A DNA stretch of 64,000 nt, taken from contig NC_134034.1 of assembly GCF_964204645.1 (NCBI RefSeq), positions 7,313,414 to 7,377,413 of the forward strand. Direction: 5' to 3'. The position numbers and the translations under genes were made by a program. This document shows, piece after piece, positions 43,301 to 54,110 of the stretch. The notes beneath the pieces were generated by a model, which did no database searches, was not told the DNA's origin, and saw nothing but the letters and a program-made list of their open reading frames with translations. The DNA is from Tubulanus polymorphus (taxonomy: Eukaryota; Nemertea; Palaeonemertea; Tubulaniformes; Tubulanidae). The first letter of the stretch is position 1, and each line of letters begins with the position of its first letter.

Positions 43301-45535
43301 GAGTATGAGTGTACAGAAACTTACTAAACTTTCCCCGATTCTAGCTTCTAAGCCAACTGGAGGGTAGATACTATGTCCTAACCTAATAGGCGATCGTGAA
43401 GAGACATCAAATGTGTACCTGAAAGTAAATAGTAATATGATAAAATAATTGATGCACATTTAAAATGAAGCTAGTTCCAATGTAAGTCCCATAAATTAAT
43501 AGAGCTTCATCTAGATACATCGTCCACATATTATCTGTGCACGTATACACTAGTGGTTTAGTTACATTTTGCAGCATCACAAAATTATGATTTCTCATTG
43601 GTAAACTCCGGGACCGGGGAGCTGTTTGGCGTATTAATAATATAATCACAAAGCATAGCAAGCAGAAAATAATACGATAGAATACCATATAATTAATATA
43701 CATCTATTATGTATATTTTTATGTATATTTATGTATATATTATGTTTATGTATATATAATTTTCAGTTGTATTTTCATGTAAAAGTTATCATATTATGAT
43801 GAACACCAGCCAGCTAAAAATATAAAATTTCGTATGATTTTCCACCTAACTTGTGTAGGCAAGCACATCAAAATCCAGGATGTCAGTGCATAATATGTAC
43901 TTTTCATTTGAACATTCATGTAGTTTTTTTTGTCCTAAAGATATAGAAAAGATATAGAACTTCAGTTACCTCTTTAAATGTAGGACTAAATATTTCTCGT
44001 CTCCAATAAACTGTCTGCTTTGAACTGCTGTCTTGGATTCACACCTGAAATTAATTGAACATAGGAATAACTTCATCAAAAGCGAGGGATTTTTGGGGAC
44101 TTACTCCAATTGATCTTTAATCTACATGGAGGTTCTGTTCAACTTACTGGCAACAATTGAAATTCAACCTCTCCTTCGCTCCAAACAGTTTCAGTGCCTG
44201 AGGCACATCAGTAATAGAAGTGCCATTTGTATAATCCTTTAAAAAATGCAAAATCATGTTTGTGTATATTATGTTAGAGTAGTCAGTAATTTCTTTCTAC
44301 TTCCATGGGCTAGCCGAAAAGACCAACAACTATCATTTATCAAACCCAAACCAATGGATAAAAGATATGACCTATGACTGTTAGGAATTTCATAGGGTCA
44401 TGCTTAGGTCATATTTATGTAGGCCTACTGTATAATAAAAACATATAAAAGAAAAACAAAATACTTGTATTTTAATATGAAAACTCACCAAGCAAGGCAG
44501 AGAAACTATATTCGAGCCGTCATGTATTACAGACTTCTCCCCACACTGATCACAGGATGCTAGAAATAATCCATGATCAATGTTAAGTTACAAAAAATGA
44601 ATTGTTAAAACATTCTTCCAGTATTGTGATGAAGTCATGTTATATTACATTTAAAACTTACTGATTTGTCGCCAGTTGGTTAGGAACATTTCAAATAATG
44701 ACCTGCAATAGGCATTAAAGATTATACATGCATTTCTGAATCAATTAATAGAGCCACAAGATATTCAGTCTAAAATGGGAAAAACAGTTTATTCAGTTTA
44801 TTTCAGAAAATTTAATTTTTAGGAACATGTAGGTTAGTGTGGTAATAGCAAAGCATAGGTAAGAAAGGGCTTGCCTCGTTTATACACATTCCCTTATCTG
44901 GACCAGAAATAATGTAGGTGTAGTGATTTTTCAATGTAAAAACTGAATCCATAAAACCTCATCAAACTTACGGATCCTCTTCTTTCAGTTTTTTCATTAG
45001 TCCCTGAAAAAACTCCTCAGCGTCTTGTTGATGGAATTGGTCACCATCTGGGATAATATCTGAAACATATGACCGGAAGTGTTCACACACTAATACAGGC
45101 AAAAATTTAAGCTTATGAAATGTGGCACATTGGATTTTTATTTTTGCAAACACTTTTACAAACAATTTTAATTTGTGATAGAGCTAAACTTGTTGTATAT
45201 TAAGTTTAAATTACCTTCTATATGAATAAACAACTCATCATTATTGCCCTCAAAGGCATTTCCAAGCATGCACCTATAACACGTATCTTTAAAACCTGCA
45301 ACAAAGAAATAGATCTGTATGGTTTATAGTTAAATATGTCTTTTTATGGGGCCTAAACTGGTTATCAAGCTCCAAGGAGGGTTAGGTTCACGTTTTATAA
45401 CTTACACTCATTCACAAAAGTATGTTGGGTAATCTTGTTTCGAAATTCAGTTAAGCCCCGTAGGCACTGCACAATCGAATTTAGGTAACAGCTAGAGCTG
45501 TTATAGTTGAATAATGGTATCGGAGACTCCATCAT
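37856..45535 (-). CDS. Spliced USP - C2H2 - MULE transposase - SWIM gene
   Basis: Fifteen exons with GT/AG borders on the minus strand: 45535-45406, 45295-45215, 45059-44972, 44702-44662, 44559-44489, 44236-44148, 44044-43970, 43418-43325, 43141-43028, 42657-42586, 42394-42247, ~41521-41410, 41225-41082, 40778-40703, 40357-37856. Phases agree at every join except 11/12, whose acceptor is uncertain. Exons 1-10 form a ubiquitin-specific protease: Cys box SSSCYLNSIVQCL (Cys16), QQDAEEFFQGLMKKL, CxxC pairs (SCDQCGEK; CCQCES), YLVLHLKRYTFD, His box HDGQSTKSGHY (His243) and RWFTADDEQ with Asp. Exon 12 has a C2H2 finger (FRCKMCSFVCATRQEMTDH). Exon 15 is the transposase. The protease part is free of lesions; the transposase part is damaged. 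Confidence 0.65.
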
Positions 45536-45544
45536 CCTGAATTT

Positions 45545-46419
45545 CTGAAAGACATAATATATTATGATTTAATTGTATCATAGAGCACAACATAGCAAAA
45601 ATACTGGTAGGCCTAGGCCTGAAAAAAAGTTCTTTGGAGTAAGAAAACGTAGTTTGAATTTGAATCTATAAAAATAAAGCTTTTTGCGTCGAATTTATTT
45701 TTCTATTTAAGGAAAAAAATGATGATTCACAGGACTTAGAAAATTTTCAGTGATATAGCATCCCGCTACCGCGTCTTGTAGGCCTATCTAAGTTCTACCA
45801 TCTCTGTATTCAGATATGGCCCTTAACAGCCCATTATGATACTCAAAAAGGGTATGGTAGGGCTGTTTTTGCATCGGGTGGTTGGTTGTAACTACTCATA
45901 GGCCTATATATAAGTCATAGCATGAAACGAGTTAAATCGGTACCCCACCTGTCATCCCAGACCAGGTACCGTATGATCGCCATGCCTCATTCAATTCTTC
46001 ATAAATTCTACCAAACATTCATTTATATTCATAAACTTGTCTTATAAAGTACCGGTACCTTTCGTCCTTATTTATTAAATCAACAATCAATATCAATCAA
46101 CATTGATTGAATATGAATCATTACTGATCAACCATTGATTAGCCCATTTTTTTATTAACGGGCGGGTAGACCTGAGACCATGATCATATGATTTATATAT
46201 TATCAGGTGTAAAGACATACTTACATATACGAAATTATGCAATTTTTGAGAATCAACGTGTAAAAAAGTATAAAAAAACGATCCACAAAACGTGCGCTAT
46301 ACTATTTCGTAAAATTGTATCGTGTCAGATGTATTAATTTTTTTTTGTCACCGGGCCGGGACTTCGCATGAGCTGGAGTCCGCAATCTCGAGAATTTCAG
46401 GGGAGCATTAATTATATAA
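45545..46419. other. No gene recognised
   Basis: This is the upstream flank of the USP-transposase gene, probably its promoter/5' UTR side and the right part of the element, ending at CAGGGGAGCAT (46408). A possible 5'-UTR splice acceptor (CTTTCAG) lies at 45545-45551. Confidence 0.4.
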
Positions 46420-49237
46420 GCAAATAAGTACTACTGTCCAACATGTAATATCAATGTAGATAAATCTCAAAAAGCAAGACACAATAAAACTAAAACACAT
46501 TTAGAGAATAAATTGAAACTAGAATATAAAGATGATATATTAGAAACTAAATTAGATTAATGAAAGAATGAAAAAGAAACATACAAATGTGATACATGTA
46601 ATCAATCATTCAGTGATAAAAGATATTATAAAGAACATTTAAAATCTATAAGTCATATTAGAAATAAGAATAATGATATTTTAGGTGAAGATTATTTTGA
46701 TAAAGATAATGATAAGAAACAGAAGACAATTAAAAGCATAAAAAATAAATCAAACAATAAAAGACCATACATGGAAGATGTAAGAAAATATATTAATTCA
46801 TTAGATAATAAAAAAGATATAGAGATAACCGAAGCATTTAAAAGTGATATTGGCCCAGCAGCTATTGAGTTTAAATTTCATAAAGGAAAAACATTAGAAG
46901 AAAATAAAAAACATTTAGAAAATATGAAAGAAATAATAAAAATAATAACTGATGTTGAATATCCTGAAATTAGTATATCTTCTAAAGTTAAATTCATAAA
47001 ATCTGAAGATAAACCAATATATAATATAAATTCTCATTCACAACATATTATATCTAAACAACATATAGATGATAAATTAGATAAATGTTATAATGAAGTA
47101 AAAACTAAAATAGAAGAGAAATATTTTGAAGGATCTGGTTTAATATTTGATGAGATAATATTTATGACTTTACATGTTTATAACACAAAATATAATAAGT
47201 TAACTAAATCAAAACCAATTGATGAAAATAATGTATCATATTATAAAGAACCAAATATTGAAGCATCGAGTTATATTAAACTACCATTTAAAACTAATGC
47301 TGTAATAAATGTACAAAATGAAGATGATAAATGTTTTCTATGGGCTATAATAAGTTGTTTACACCCAACAGAAGATATTACACATAGTTTTAGATTAACT
47401 CATTATAAACCATTTGAAAATAATTATAAGATAGATAAGTATCCTGTTAGAATTAAAAACATCCCAAAAATAGAAAGAGATAATAATATAAAGATAAATG
47501 TATTTGATTTAATCAAATTACCAAATACAAAAGGTAACAACATAAAACATTATACATTAGAACCTTTATACCTATCAAAAGATTATGATTTAAACGATGT
47601 TATAGATATACTATATTATGAGAATCATTATATGTGGATTAAACAAATCGATTTATTTTTTAAATCAGAAAATGATCACCATAAAATATATCTTTGTAGA
47701 AAATGTTTACATAAATTCAGTAATGAAAGTACATTATTAAATCATAAACAATTATGTGAAAATCATGATTATTGTAAATTAGTTTTACCAAATGAAAAAG
47801 ATAAAATATTAGAATTCAAAGAATATGATTACAAAAATAAAGTACCATTTGTAATATATGGAGATTTTGAATCATTAAATAAAGAATTAACTGATCAAGA
47901 TAGAAAAGAAATATATTATAAAAGAAAGAAATTAAATTCTAATGAAAATGATTTTTCAGATGAACCACCAAAAACAAATATAATTAAAAAGATTCATCAA
48001 TCAGCTGCTGCTTTCGGGTTATACATTAAATCTGATTATCCAGAACTAATTGAAAGTGAATATTATCATTATAGAAATGAAAATGTTATCAATCATTTTT
48101 GTGACCTATTAATTGAATATGAAATAAGATTTAGTAAATTATTGAATACAAATATAGAAATTATAATGACAGAAGAAGATAAAGAAGAATTTGCGTTTGC
48201 AGATAAATGTTATTATTGTGAAAAGATATTTAATTATAAAGATAAAAAAGTAAGAGACAATTTTCATTTGAATGGAAAGTTTAGAGGCGCCGCACATGAG
48301 AATTGTAACTTACAAGCTAAGAAAATTAACTTTGTACCAGTTATATTTCATAATCTATCAGGATATGATGCACACTTATTCATAAAACAGTTATGCCATA
48401 AAATAGAAGAAATCAATAATGAAATAGAAATATTAAATTCAAATAGATCAAAAGATAAAATACCAACTTATAAATTTAGAATGTTAGCTAAAACATCTGA
48501 GAATTATATATCATTCCAATTTGGTTGCCTAAGATTTATAGATTCATATAGATTTTTAAATAGTTCATTAGATAACTTATCAAAATCATTAGTTGATGAT
48601 GAATTAAAAATATTAAAGCAACATTACCCAAATAATGATGATTTTCAATTAATGAGATATAAAGGAGCAATTCCATATTCATTTTATAAATCACATAATG
48701 ATTTCAATATAACTGAATTATTGAAAGAACAATTCTATGATGGATAAAAAAATGAATATGTTAAAGATGAAGTCTATAATAGAACATCGAATATTTGGAA
48801 TCATTTCAAAATAAAAAATCATGGACAATTAGTAGATTTATATTTAAAATCAGATGTATTATTATTAACCGATATATTCGAAAGGTTTAGAGATGTAAAC
48901 CTAAAATATTTCAATATTGATCCATGTCATTGTTATTCATCACCAGGTTTAACATGGGATTGTGGATTAAAATTTACAGATATAAAAATGGATTTGTTAA
49001 CAAATATAGATCAATTACTATTATTTGAAAAATCTATAAGAGGAGGAGTTTCAGGTGTATTAGGGGATAGATATTTCAATGTAAATGATAACCCCGGATA
49101 TAAGTTATTATATATAGATGCAAATAATTTGTATGGTTGGGCAATGATGGAACCACAACCTTATGGAGTATTTGAATTAACTGAAGTTTTACAGAATGAA
49201 AATAATGATAAATTTGATTGGAAGAAAAGAAAGTATT
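46420..49237 (+). pseudogene. PolB N-terminal two thirds (element B)
   Basis: It starts just inside the normal first codons (ANKYYCPTCNINVDKSQK). Stops occur at about 46558 and 48745. In both places a GAATTA (Glu-Leu) codon pair of other copies has changed. Present are the fingers, the DDKCFLWAIISCLHP block, finger CRKCLHKFSNESTLLNHKQLC, Exo I VIYGDFESLN, an endonuclease VII-like motif altered to RDNFHLNGKFRGAAH (His lost), Exo II FHNLSGYDAHLFI, Exo III YLKSDVLLLTDIFE and motif A IDANNLYGWAMM. At about 49237 the gene is joined to the penton C-terminus, so motifs B and C are deleted. Confidence 0.9.
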
Positions 49238-49678
49238 AGATTTTTAAAAAGTGAGAGTTCTGATAGAATAAAGATAAGGTTGTCTAATAGTGAAAAACAT
49301 AAATTTATGGTAAAAAAACCTATAGCTAAACTGTTAGGAATTCTTCCAGATAGATCTTTTACAAATATTGACGCTACTACACCAAACTTAATACCTTACA
49401 CACACTTTTATATTTATTGCAATTTAATCGATCCTACAAAAACATTCGAAGCAACTAAAGATATAACTTGTAATTCTGGTTTACTAAACATTTTACCATT
49501 GAAGAATGTTAAAGAATTTGGAACGCAAATAAATTATAATTTAACAGAATGTGATTTCAAACCATGCATTCCTCGTTTTAATAATTTTAGATTAGAAATT
49601 AGAAATCATAATGGATACTTAATTGATTTAAATAATTTCCCTGTAATTTATGAATTAGTTATAAGATGTAGAGAGTAA
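49238..49678 (+). pseudogene. Penton-like protein, C-terminal part
   Basis: From FLKSESSDRIKIRLSNSEK through KKPIAKLLGILPD, FYIYCNLIDPTKTFEATK and NFPVIYELVIRCRE. The N-terminal ~100 residues are missing through the deletion that also removed the PolB C-terminus and the OB-like gene. The frame to the stop is open. The full-length but nonsense-carrying copy is at 27823-28581. Confidence 0.7.
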
Positions 49679-49699
49679 TTTTTTTTCGCTATATAAATG
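49677..49699 (+). promoter_or_regulatory. T-run plus TATATAAATG start box
   Basis: TAATTTTTTTTCGCTATATAAATG: T-run, 4-nt spacer, TATATAAATG. It begins at the stop of the penton frame. Confidence 0.6.
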
Positions 49700-50038
49700 A
49701 ATATAACTGTTGGACCGAGTATATGTTTTGGGTTTGATTTTAAACATGGTAAAGAAATGAGAATTAAACTAAATGATGTAATTACTGATATAAAAAGTAA
49801 ATCATTTAACAATGCATCAATGATTGATAAAGAAAATTATAATATAGAAAAAGTAATTGATTTAATTAAAACGCCTTTAGAATATTATGAATTAAATGCA
49901 GATGGAATTATTGAAGATATCAAAAACATATTATCCAAAATATATGATAATCATCAAAGTAGTAATGAAATAAATGTTGAATTAATCATAAATAAGTTAA
50001 CTAAATATTTTGATGATAGTAATTTCTTTGATAAATAA
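49697..50038 (+). CDS. Conserved hypothetical protein, 113 aa
   Basis: It is the counterpart of 27453-27806, with identical opening NITVGPSICFGFDFK and conserved C-terminus ELIINKLTKYFDDSNFF. The central part differs markedly, showing that element B is not a recent copy of element A here. It is followed at 2-bp distance by the tiny hydrophobic gene. Confidence 0.55.
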   Translation: MNITVGPSICFGFDFKHGKEMRIKLNDVITDIKSKSFNNASMIDKENYNIEKVIDLIKTPLEYYELNADGIIEDIKNILSKIYDNHQSSNEINVELIINKLTKYFDDSNFFDK

Positions 50039-50040
50039 AT

Positions 50041-50259
50041 GAGTGATAATAAGTGGATAATAACTGGATTATATAATGGCGCATTACTATCAGTTGGAAC
50101 TGTTGGTTATTCAATGGTATTAAAAAAGTATTTAAAATGGGAAGTGTTAATGTTGATAGATTTGATTTAATTGATATCTTAAAATTAACATTAGCAGTTA
50201 CTTTATCTAATTTAACTATTGATTATTTGGAAAAACAAAAATATATTCCTCCCATATAA
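50041..50259 (+). pseudogene. Tiny hydrophobic protein, frameshifted
   Basis: It starts SDNKWIITGLYNGALLSVGT. An indel in the A-run near 50127 shifts the frame, and downstream LTLAVTLSNLTIDYLEKQKY is in another frame up to a stop near 50259. It corresponds to 27300-27449. Confidence 0.5.
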
Positions 50260-50265
50260 ATGCAT

Positions 50266-50287
50266 AATTTTTTTTGCTAAATAAATG
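50266..50287 (+). promoter_or_regulatory. T-run plus TAAATAAATGG start box
   Basis: AATTTTTTTTGCTAAATAAATG ends in the start codon of the 140-aa gene. It is the best example of the box together with 50709-50732. Confidence 0.65.
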
Positions 50288-50707
50288 GCTTCTGCAATTA
50301 TAACTATTATAGGATCGGCAATTGTTAACGCTTTAGCATTTACTGGTGGCGGATATTTATTTAAGCATATTGATAAAAATAGTTCATTAGGAGAACAAAG
50401 AAGACATAACTTAGCATTAGAGAAATACAATAAAGCAGCAGAAGAATATAGAGAAAAAAGACAAAACTATATGGATTATATTAACAAGGAATTATATGAT
50501 CAGAAGATTTCACATAGAGATTTTCAATCAGTTTATGATGCAATGAGTTTATATAACGCGGTAATCAATAAAGAAAAATTACATCTATACAAACCTAAAT
50601 TATCAGATTATTATACCCCAAGTAAAGAACAACAGAAATATGAAATAATTTGGATTTTAGGCGGAACTGTTATTGTTATATTTGTTGCTTATAAGTTTAC
50701 TAATTAG
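50285..50707 (+). CDS. Conserved membrane-anchored small protein, 140 aa
   Basis: It is nearly identical to 26782-27204: N-terminal hydrophobic IITIIGSAIVNALAFTGGGY, central RHNLALEKYNKAAEEYREKR helix, C-terminal WILGGTVIVIFVAYKF. Intact. It stands between the tiny hydrophobic gene and the 142-aa membrane gene, each with its own start box, so the genes are probably transcribed separately rather than from one operon. Confidence 0.6.
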   Translation: MASAIITIIGSAIVNALAFTGGGYLFKHIDKNSSLGEQRRHNLALEKYNKAAEEYREKRQNYMDYINKELYDQKISHRDFQSVYDAMSLYNAVINKEKLHLYKPKLSDYYTPSKEQQKYEIIWILGGTVIVIFVAYKFTN

Positions 50708-50708
50708 T

Positions 50709-50732
50709 AATTTTTTTTTTGCTAAATAAATG
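50709..50732 (+). promoter_or_regulatory. T-run plus TAAATAAATGG start box
   Basis: AA, ten T, GCTAAATAAATG. It overlaps the TAG stop region of the preceding gene by a few bases. Confidence 0.65.
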
Positions 50733-51158
50733 GATGATAAAGTTGATTATATTGATATTATTCCTCATGATATAAATAAAACTAAATTTAAAACATATTT
50801 AGAAAAACAAATATTAGAAAGTGACTTAAAGATAAAAAAGAAAAAATATTTAAAAAGTAAAATTATATATTATTTGATTATAAGTGGTTCGGTTACAATT
50901 AGTTCTGTAATAACATTTCTAGCAATATTCAGTCCATTAACGCCTTTAGCTATATCAATTGGTGTGTTAGGATTAAGTTCAAGTGTTTTAACCGGTATAA
51001 GTTCAAAATTAAATATAAAAAGTAATAAAGAAAAAATTAAAACTAATATAAAAGAAATTAATAAATTAAAGAATACACTAGATTATATAATAAGTTTAAA
51101 TGGTCATATAACAGTTGAAGAACAAGATAAATTATTAAAAGAATTAATAAATTATTAA
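50730..51158 (+). CDS. Small two-segment membrane protein, 142 aa
   Basis: Acidic start (DDKVDYIDIIPHDINKTK), basic KIKKKKYLKSK, then hydrophobic IIYYLIISGSVTISSVITFL and AIFSPLTPLAISIGVLGLSS, and a helical C-terminus ending LLKELINY. Intact. Likely an internal membrane or virion protein; no family recognised. Copy with nonsense codon at 26337-26762. Confidence 0.6.
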   Translation: MDDKVDYIDIIPHDINKTKFKTYLEKQILESDLKIKKKKYLKSKIIYYLIISGSVTISSVITFLAIFSPLTPLAISIGVLGLSSSVLTGISSKLNIKSNKEKIKTNIKEINKLKNTLDYIISLNGHITVEEQDKLLKELINY

Positions 51159-51177
51159 TTTTTTAGTTATATAAATG
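51157..51177 (+). promoter_or_regulatory. T-run plus TATATAAATGG start box
   Basis: AATTTTTTAGTTATATAAATG directly after the stop of the previous gene. Confidence 0.6.
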
Positions 51178-52569
51178 GCAGATAGTTTTCCAAAAGCTTT
51201 CCAATATAATAAATCAATTAAATATAATATTCCAGCAATAGATTTTAATAAAGATATTACATATAGAAATGAAGTTTTAGATTCATTAACTAATTTAGAA
51301 ATTTATGTTACTGAAACTAATAATTTTAATGCAAAGATGGAAAATATATTTCATGTATATTTAATTAATTTTAAAAAATTGAAAGATGAAAAACAATGGT
51401 TATTAAAATCTAATATGAAGTATTCGCAGAACCAATTAAATTTTGCTGTTTATTGTGCAACAACAGGTTGTGGAGTTAGTTGGAATGATCATTTGAATAA
51501 TTCTAAATATAAATTAATTCAAAGTTTATTTAGATTTCATACATACTTTCAAATCAGAATAATATTAAATGAATTAGAGTGCGCTTTACCAGGATCTAGG
51601 TATTTTAAAGAATTAGATAATAATATTAATTCATCAAAGTTTTATAAAATTTGTAATGAATTTAATATAGATATAAATAATTCTGATTTTAGAACAAAAA
51701 TTGGAACAATAAGATCACTTCCTTGCCCTAAAAAGATTGCAGAATATTGTGCACTTCCCATACCATCTAATAGTTTTTATAATATCTATAATAATAAATT
51801 AGGTTATGGTAAAATAGAAACTAAGGATTTAGAAACATTGAATTTCAATAAATTACCGACATTTTATGATAATTTAAAACAAGAAAACAATAATGGTTGG
51901 GTTTATTTCATTTTAGAAAATAATGAAGGTTTTACTAAAGCCGGAATACAAAGAATAAATCAATCAATTAGAACTTATTTGATATGTATTTTAGGTGCGA
52001 AAGTTGAAAAAAGATCCCCAATAATTGGAAATTTGAATACATCATTCGATACACAAAAACAATTTAAAGTTTTATTTGAAGATTCCATACATAATGATAA
52101 AAATAGATCGATTCCAGAAAACATTGTAAGATATCAAAATTATTTAGATAAATCACATTTTAGATTAAATTATTGTATAGGCCCTAATCTATTAATTATT
52201 TCTAATGATTTAGTATTGAAGATGGGAAATATAACTGGTTATAATAATCTATTTAAAACTGCAACAATAAATAATTCATTTGGATTGAATGATATAGATA
52301 AAAAGATTATTACTGCTCCAAAATTAATGGAAGGTGTAAAAAATAAAAAACACATTCAATCAACAGAAACTAAAACTAATGATATCAAATTAAATAATGA
52401 TTCTAAAATAAAAGATTATAATACATCAGAAAATGGTGCCGTACGGCACCCACACGGTGATATAAAAACTGATAATATTCAACATGATATAATTAAAACT
52501 AATGATGATAATGAATCCCATGAAAATACTAAATTAGCTATAACTTGTATAGGAATTGTAATCGGATGA
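51175..52569 (+). CDS. Conserved Polinton-like protein, 464 aa, C-terminal anchor
   Basis: It opens ADSFPKAFQYNKSIKYNIPA. The conserved central part includes KDEKQWLLKSNMKYSQNQLN, FAVYCATTGCGVSWNDHL and LNELECALPGSRYF; a YGKI/GWVYFILENNEGFTKAG region follows. The C-terminus has a membrane segment (LAITCIGIVIG) cut by TGA at 52567, after which coding-like WLSYFKF-type sequence would end five codons later, so the stop is probably a late nonsense change. A short hairpin repeat (52435-52461) is inserted in frame near residue 425. Proteins of this type occur in invertebrate Polinton-like elements, from memory. Role unknown, probably a virion component. Confidence 0.6.
   Translation: MADSFPKAFQYNKSIKYNIPAIDFNKDITYRNEVLDSLTNLEIYVTETNNFNAKMENIFHVYLINFKKLKDEKQWLLKSNMKYSQNQLNFAVYCATTGCGVSWNDHLNNSKYKLIQSLFRFHTYFQIRIILNELECALPGSRYFKELDNNINSSKFYKICNEFNIDINNSDFRTKIGTIRSLPCPKKIAEYCALPIPSNSFYNIYNNKLGYGKIETKDLETLNFNKLPTFYDNLKQENNNGWVYFILENNEGFTKAGIQRINQSIRTYLICILGAKVEKRSPIIGNLNTSFDTQKQFKVLFEDSIHNDKNRSIPENIVRYQNYLDKSHFRLNYCIGPNLLIISNDLVLKMGNITGYNNLFKTATINNSFGLNDIDKKIITAPKLMEGVKNKKHIQSTETKTNDIKLNNDSKIKDYNTSENGAVRHPHGDIKTDNIQHDIIKTNDDNESHENTKLAITCIGIVIG
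52435..52461 (+). repeat. ~24-bp hairpin repeat inside the 464-aa gene
   Basis: GGTGCCGTACGGCACC is a perfect 16-bp palindrome, followed by CACACGGTGAT. It is the same unit as at 33924-33955 (inverted). Here it is translated as GAVRHPHGD without breaking the frame. Confidence 0.65.
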
Positions 52570-52588
52570 TTATCATATTTTAAATTTT

Positions 52589-52609
52589 AATTTTTTTATT
52601 ATGTAAATG
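52589..52609 (+). promoter_or_regulatory. T-run plus TAAATGG start box
   Basis: AATTTTTTTATTATGTAAATGG before the coiled-coil/membrane gene. The TATA-like part is reduced here, but TAAATG is kept. Confidence 0.55.
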
Positions 52610-54067
52610 GCAGAAGGTGGGGAAGATATTCCATTGAATCCTTTTGGTGATGAACCCGGTATAAGTGATGAACCACAACCTGATTTTAATGAAACTAATA
52701 TTGATAATGATGATGAATCAGCATATAATTCTAATTTAGCAGATAGTGGTTCTAAAGTCCCATCAACAGAAGAAAATGATAGAAGAATTAGATCGAGAAT
52801 ACCTACTGAAAATTTAGACCCAGGTTTAGAAAGAGAAAATTTAGAAAATTATGAATTTATGTATGAATTTCAACATGTATTTAAAGAATCTGGATATAAT
52901 ATAAATGATAGAGGCGCTAGACTTTTAGTACAAGACTTAAAGGTTTTAGATGGTGAATATTATTATCATTTGAAAGATGATTATTATATTGATATCTCTT
53001 AAAAAAAACAAAACAAAATATTAGCAGAATCAACTTTGCTTAAGTCTGACTCATTACTATCTAGAATTAAGATAATAAGAAATAGTAATGAAATAGAAGA
53101 TGTAACACAAGAAGAAATTATTAAAAATGAAAGAGTATTTAAACAAAGAATTAATGAATTATTTGAAACAATCAAAGATAATCCAGAAACAGAAACAACT
53201 TCTGAACAGAATAAAACTTCCAAAAATAGTAAACTTAAATCAAATAAAGTTCAAATTGAAAAACTTTTACCGAATGGATTAATTGATGCAACAGATCAAG
53301 AATTAAAAGATTTAGATATATTTTCTGATAAAGCAATTAGAGAGAGTATTAGTATAAGAAATGCATCTGATAAAATTGCGCATGATAAAAGTATAAGAGA
53401 TTTTAAAATTAGAACTTTAGAAAAAGAATTAACTGATAAAAATAAAGAAATAGAACAATTAAAGTCTGATTTAGATCATCAAGTAATTGATGAAATAGAA
53501 TATAGGCAAAAAGAATTACGTTTAGAAAAAGAAAAAGATGATTTAGAATATAACATAGAATTACAAAAAGAAGAAATTAAATTATTATTAAAATCATATG
53601 ATTATAATATTAATAGATTACAAGATGTTTTTAAAAGATATCTAATAAAACCAGATTCTGACATATCATTGAAAGATAGAATTAGATTATTATTTAAGTT
53701 AGAAGGAATAACAATTCTTTCAATTCTAACAGCTGTAACTATGTTATTTACAACAATTGGTTTAGCTATATCAAATGCTTTGAAATCTACTCCTACTCCC
53801 AATAAACCAGATAAACCCCCAGGTAATAATTCTATACAAGATAAAGTTAAGGATGGTTTAAAGAAATTAGCAAAATATTTATGGGAACTATCTAAAAAAT
53901 CTGCTGCAGCATTGCCAGGAATTATTGCATCAATTGTTGGTTTTATATTGAAATCTGCAGGAAACATTATTAACTTTGCTGCTGAACATATTATTTTATT
54001 TTTAATTACAGTTGTAAGTGCTATTATTTTTGGGTTAGTAAATATGATATCAAAAAATATCAAGTAA
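52607..54067 (+). pseudogene. Coiled-coil / multi-pass membrane protein, one nonsense codon
   Basis: One frame of 487 codons has a single TAA at 53000-53002. The N-terminal part is acidic (AEGGEDIPLNPFGDEPGISD), followed by YEFQHVFKESGYNINDRGAR. After the stop a long coiled coil (residues roughly 240-340, e.g. RTLEKELTDKNKEIEQLKSD) leads to a membrane segment (ITILSILTAVTMLFTTIGLA), a Pro-rich linker (STPTPNKPDKPPGNN) and hydrophobic C-terminal segments (ALPGIIASIVGFILKSAG; IILFLITVVSAIIFGLV). It sits directly before the MCP gene. The size and the coiled coil next to membrane segments could suit a membrane-interacting virion protein; that is inference. Confidence 0.6.
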
Positions 54068-54089
54068 ACATGATCAAAAATAAATAATT

Positions 54090-54110
54090 AATTTTTTTGT
54101 TAAATAACTG
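54090..54110 (+). promoter_or_regulatory. Start box of the MCP gene, ATG mutated
   Basis: AATTTTTTTGTTAAATAACTG: the usual TAAATAAATG has become TAAATAACTG, replacing ATG by CTG. Confidence 0.6.

Larger units (their letters stand above)
36146..46408 (-). mobile_element. MULE-type DNA transposon carrying a USP-transposase gene
   Basis: The gene at 37856-45535 lies between ATGCTCCCCGAAA (36146) and its inverse counterpart, read inward from 46408 as ATGCTCCCCTGAAA. The match is short (9 bp plus GAAA) and no clear target duplication is seen: the right flank is the start of PolB of element B, the left flank is Gypsy sequence. The element boundary is therefore tentative. Confidence 0.4.

Noticed and set aside
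52607-54067. Viral fusion protein
   Set aside because: A coiled coil plus membrane segments is suggestive, but there is no signal peptide, no Cys pattern and no recognisable fusogen motif.
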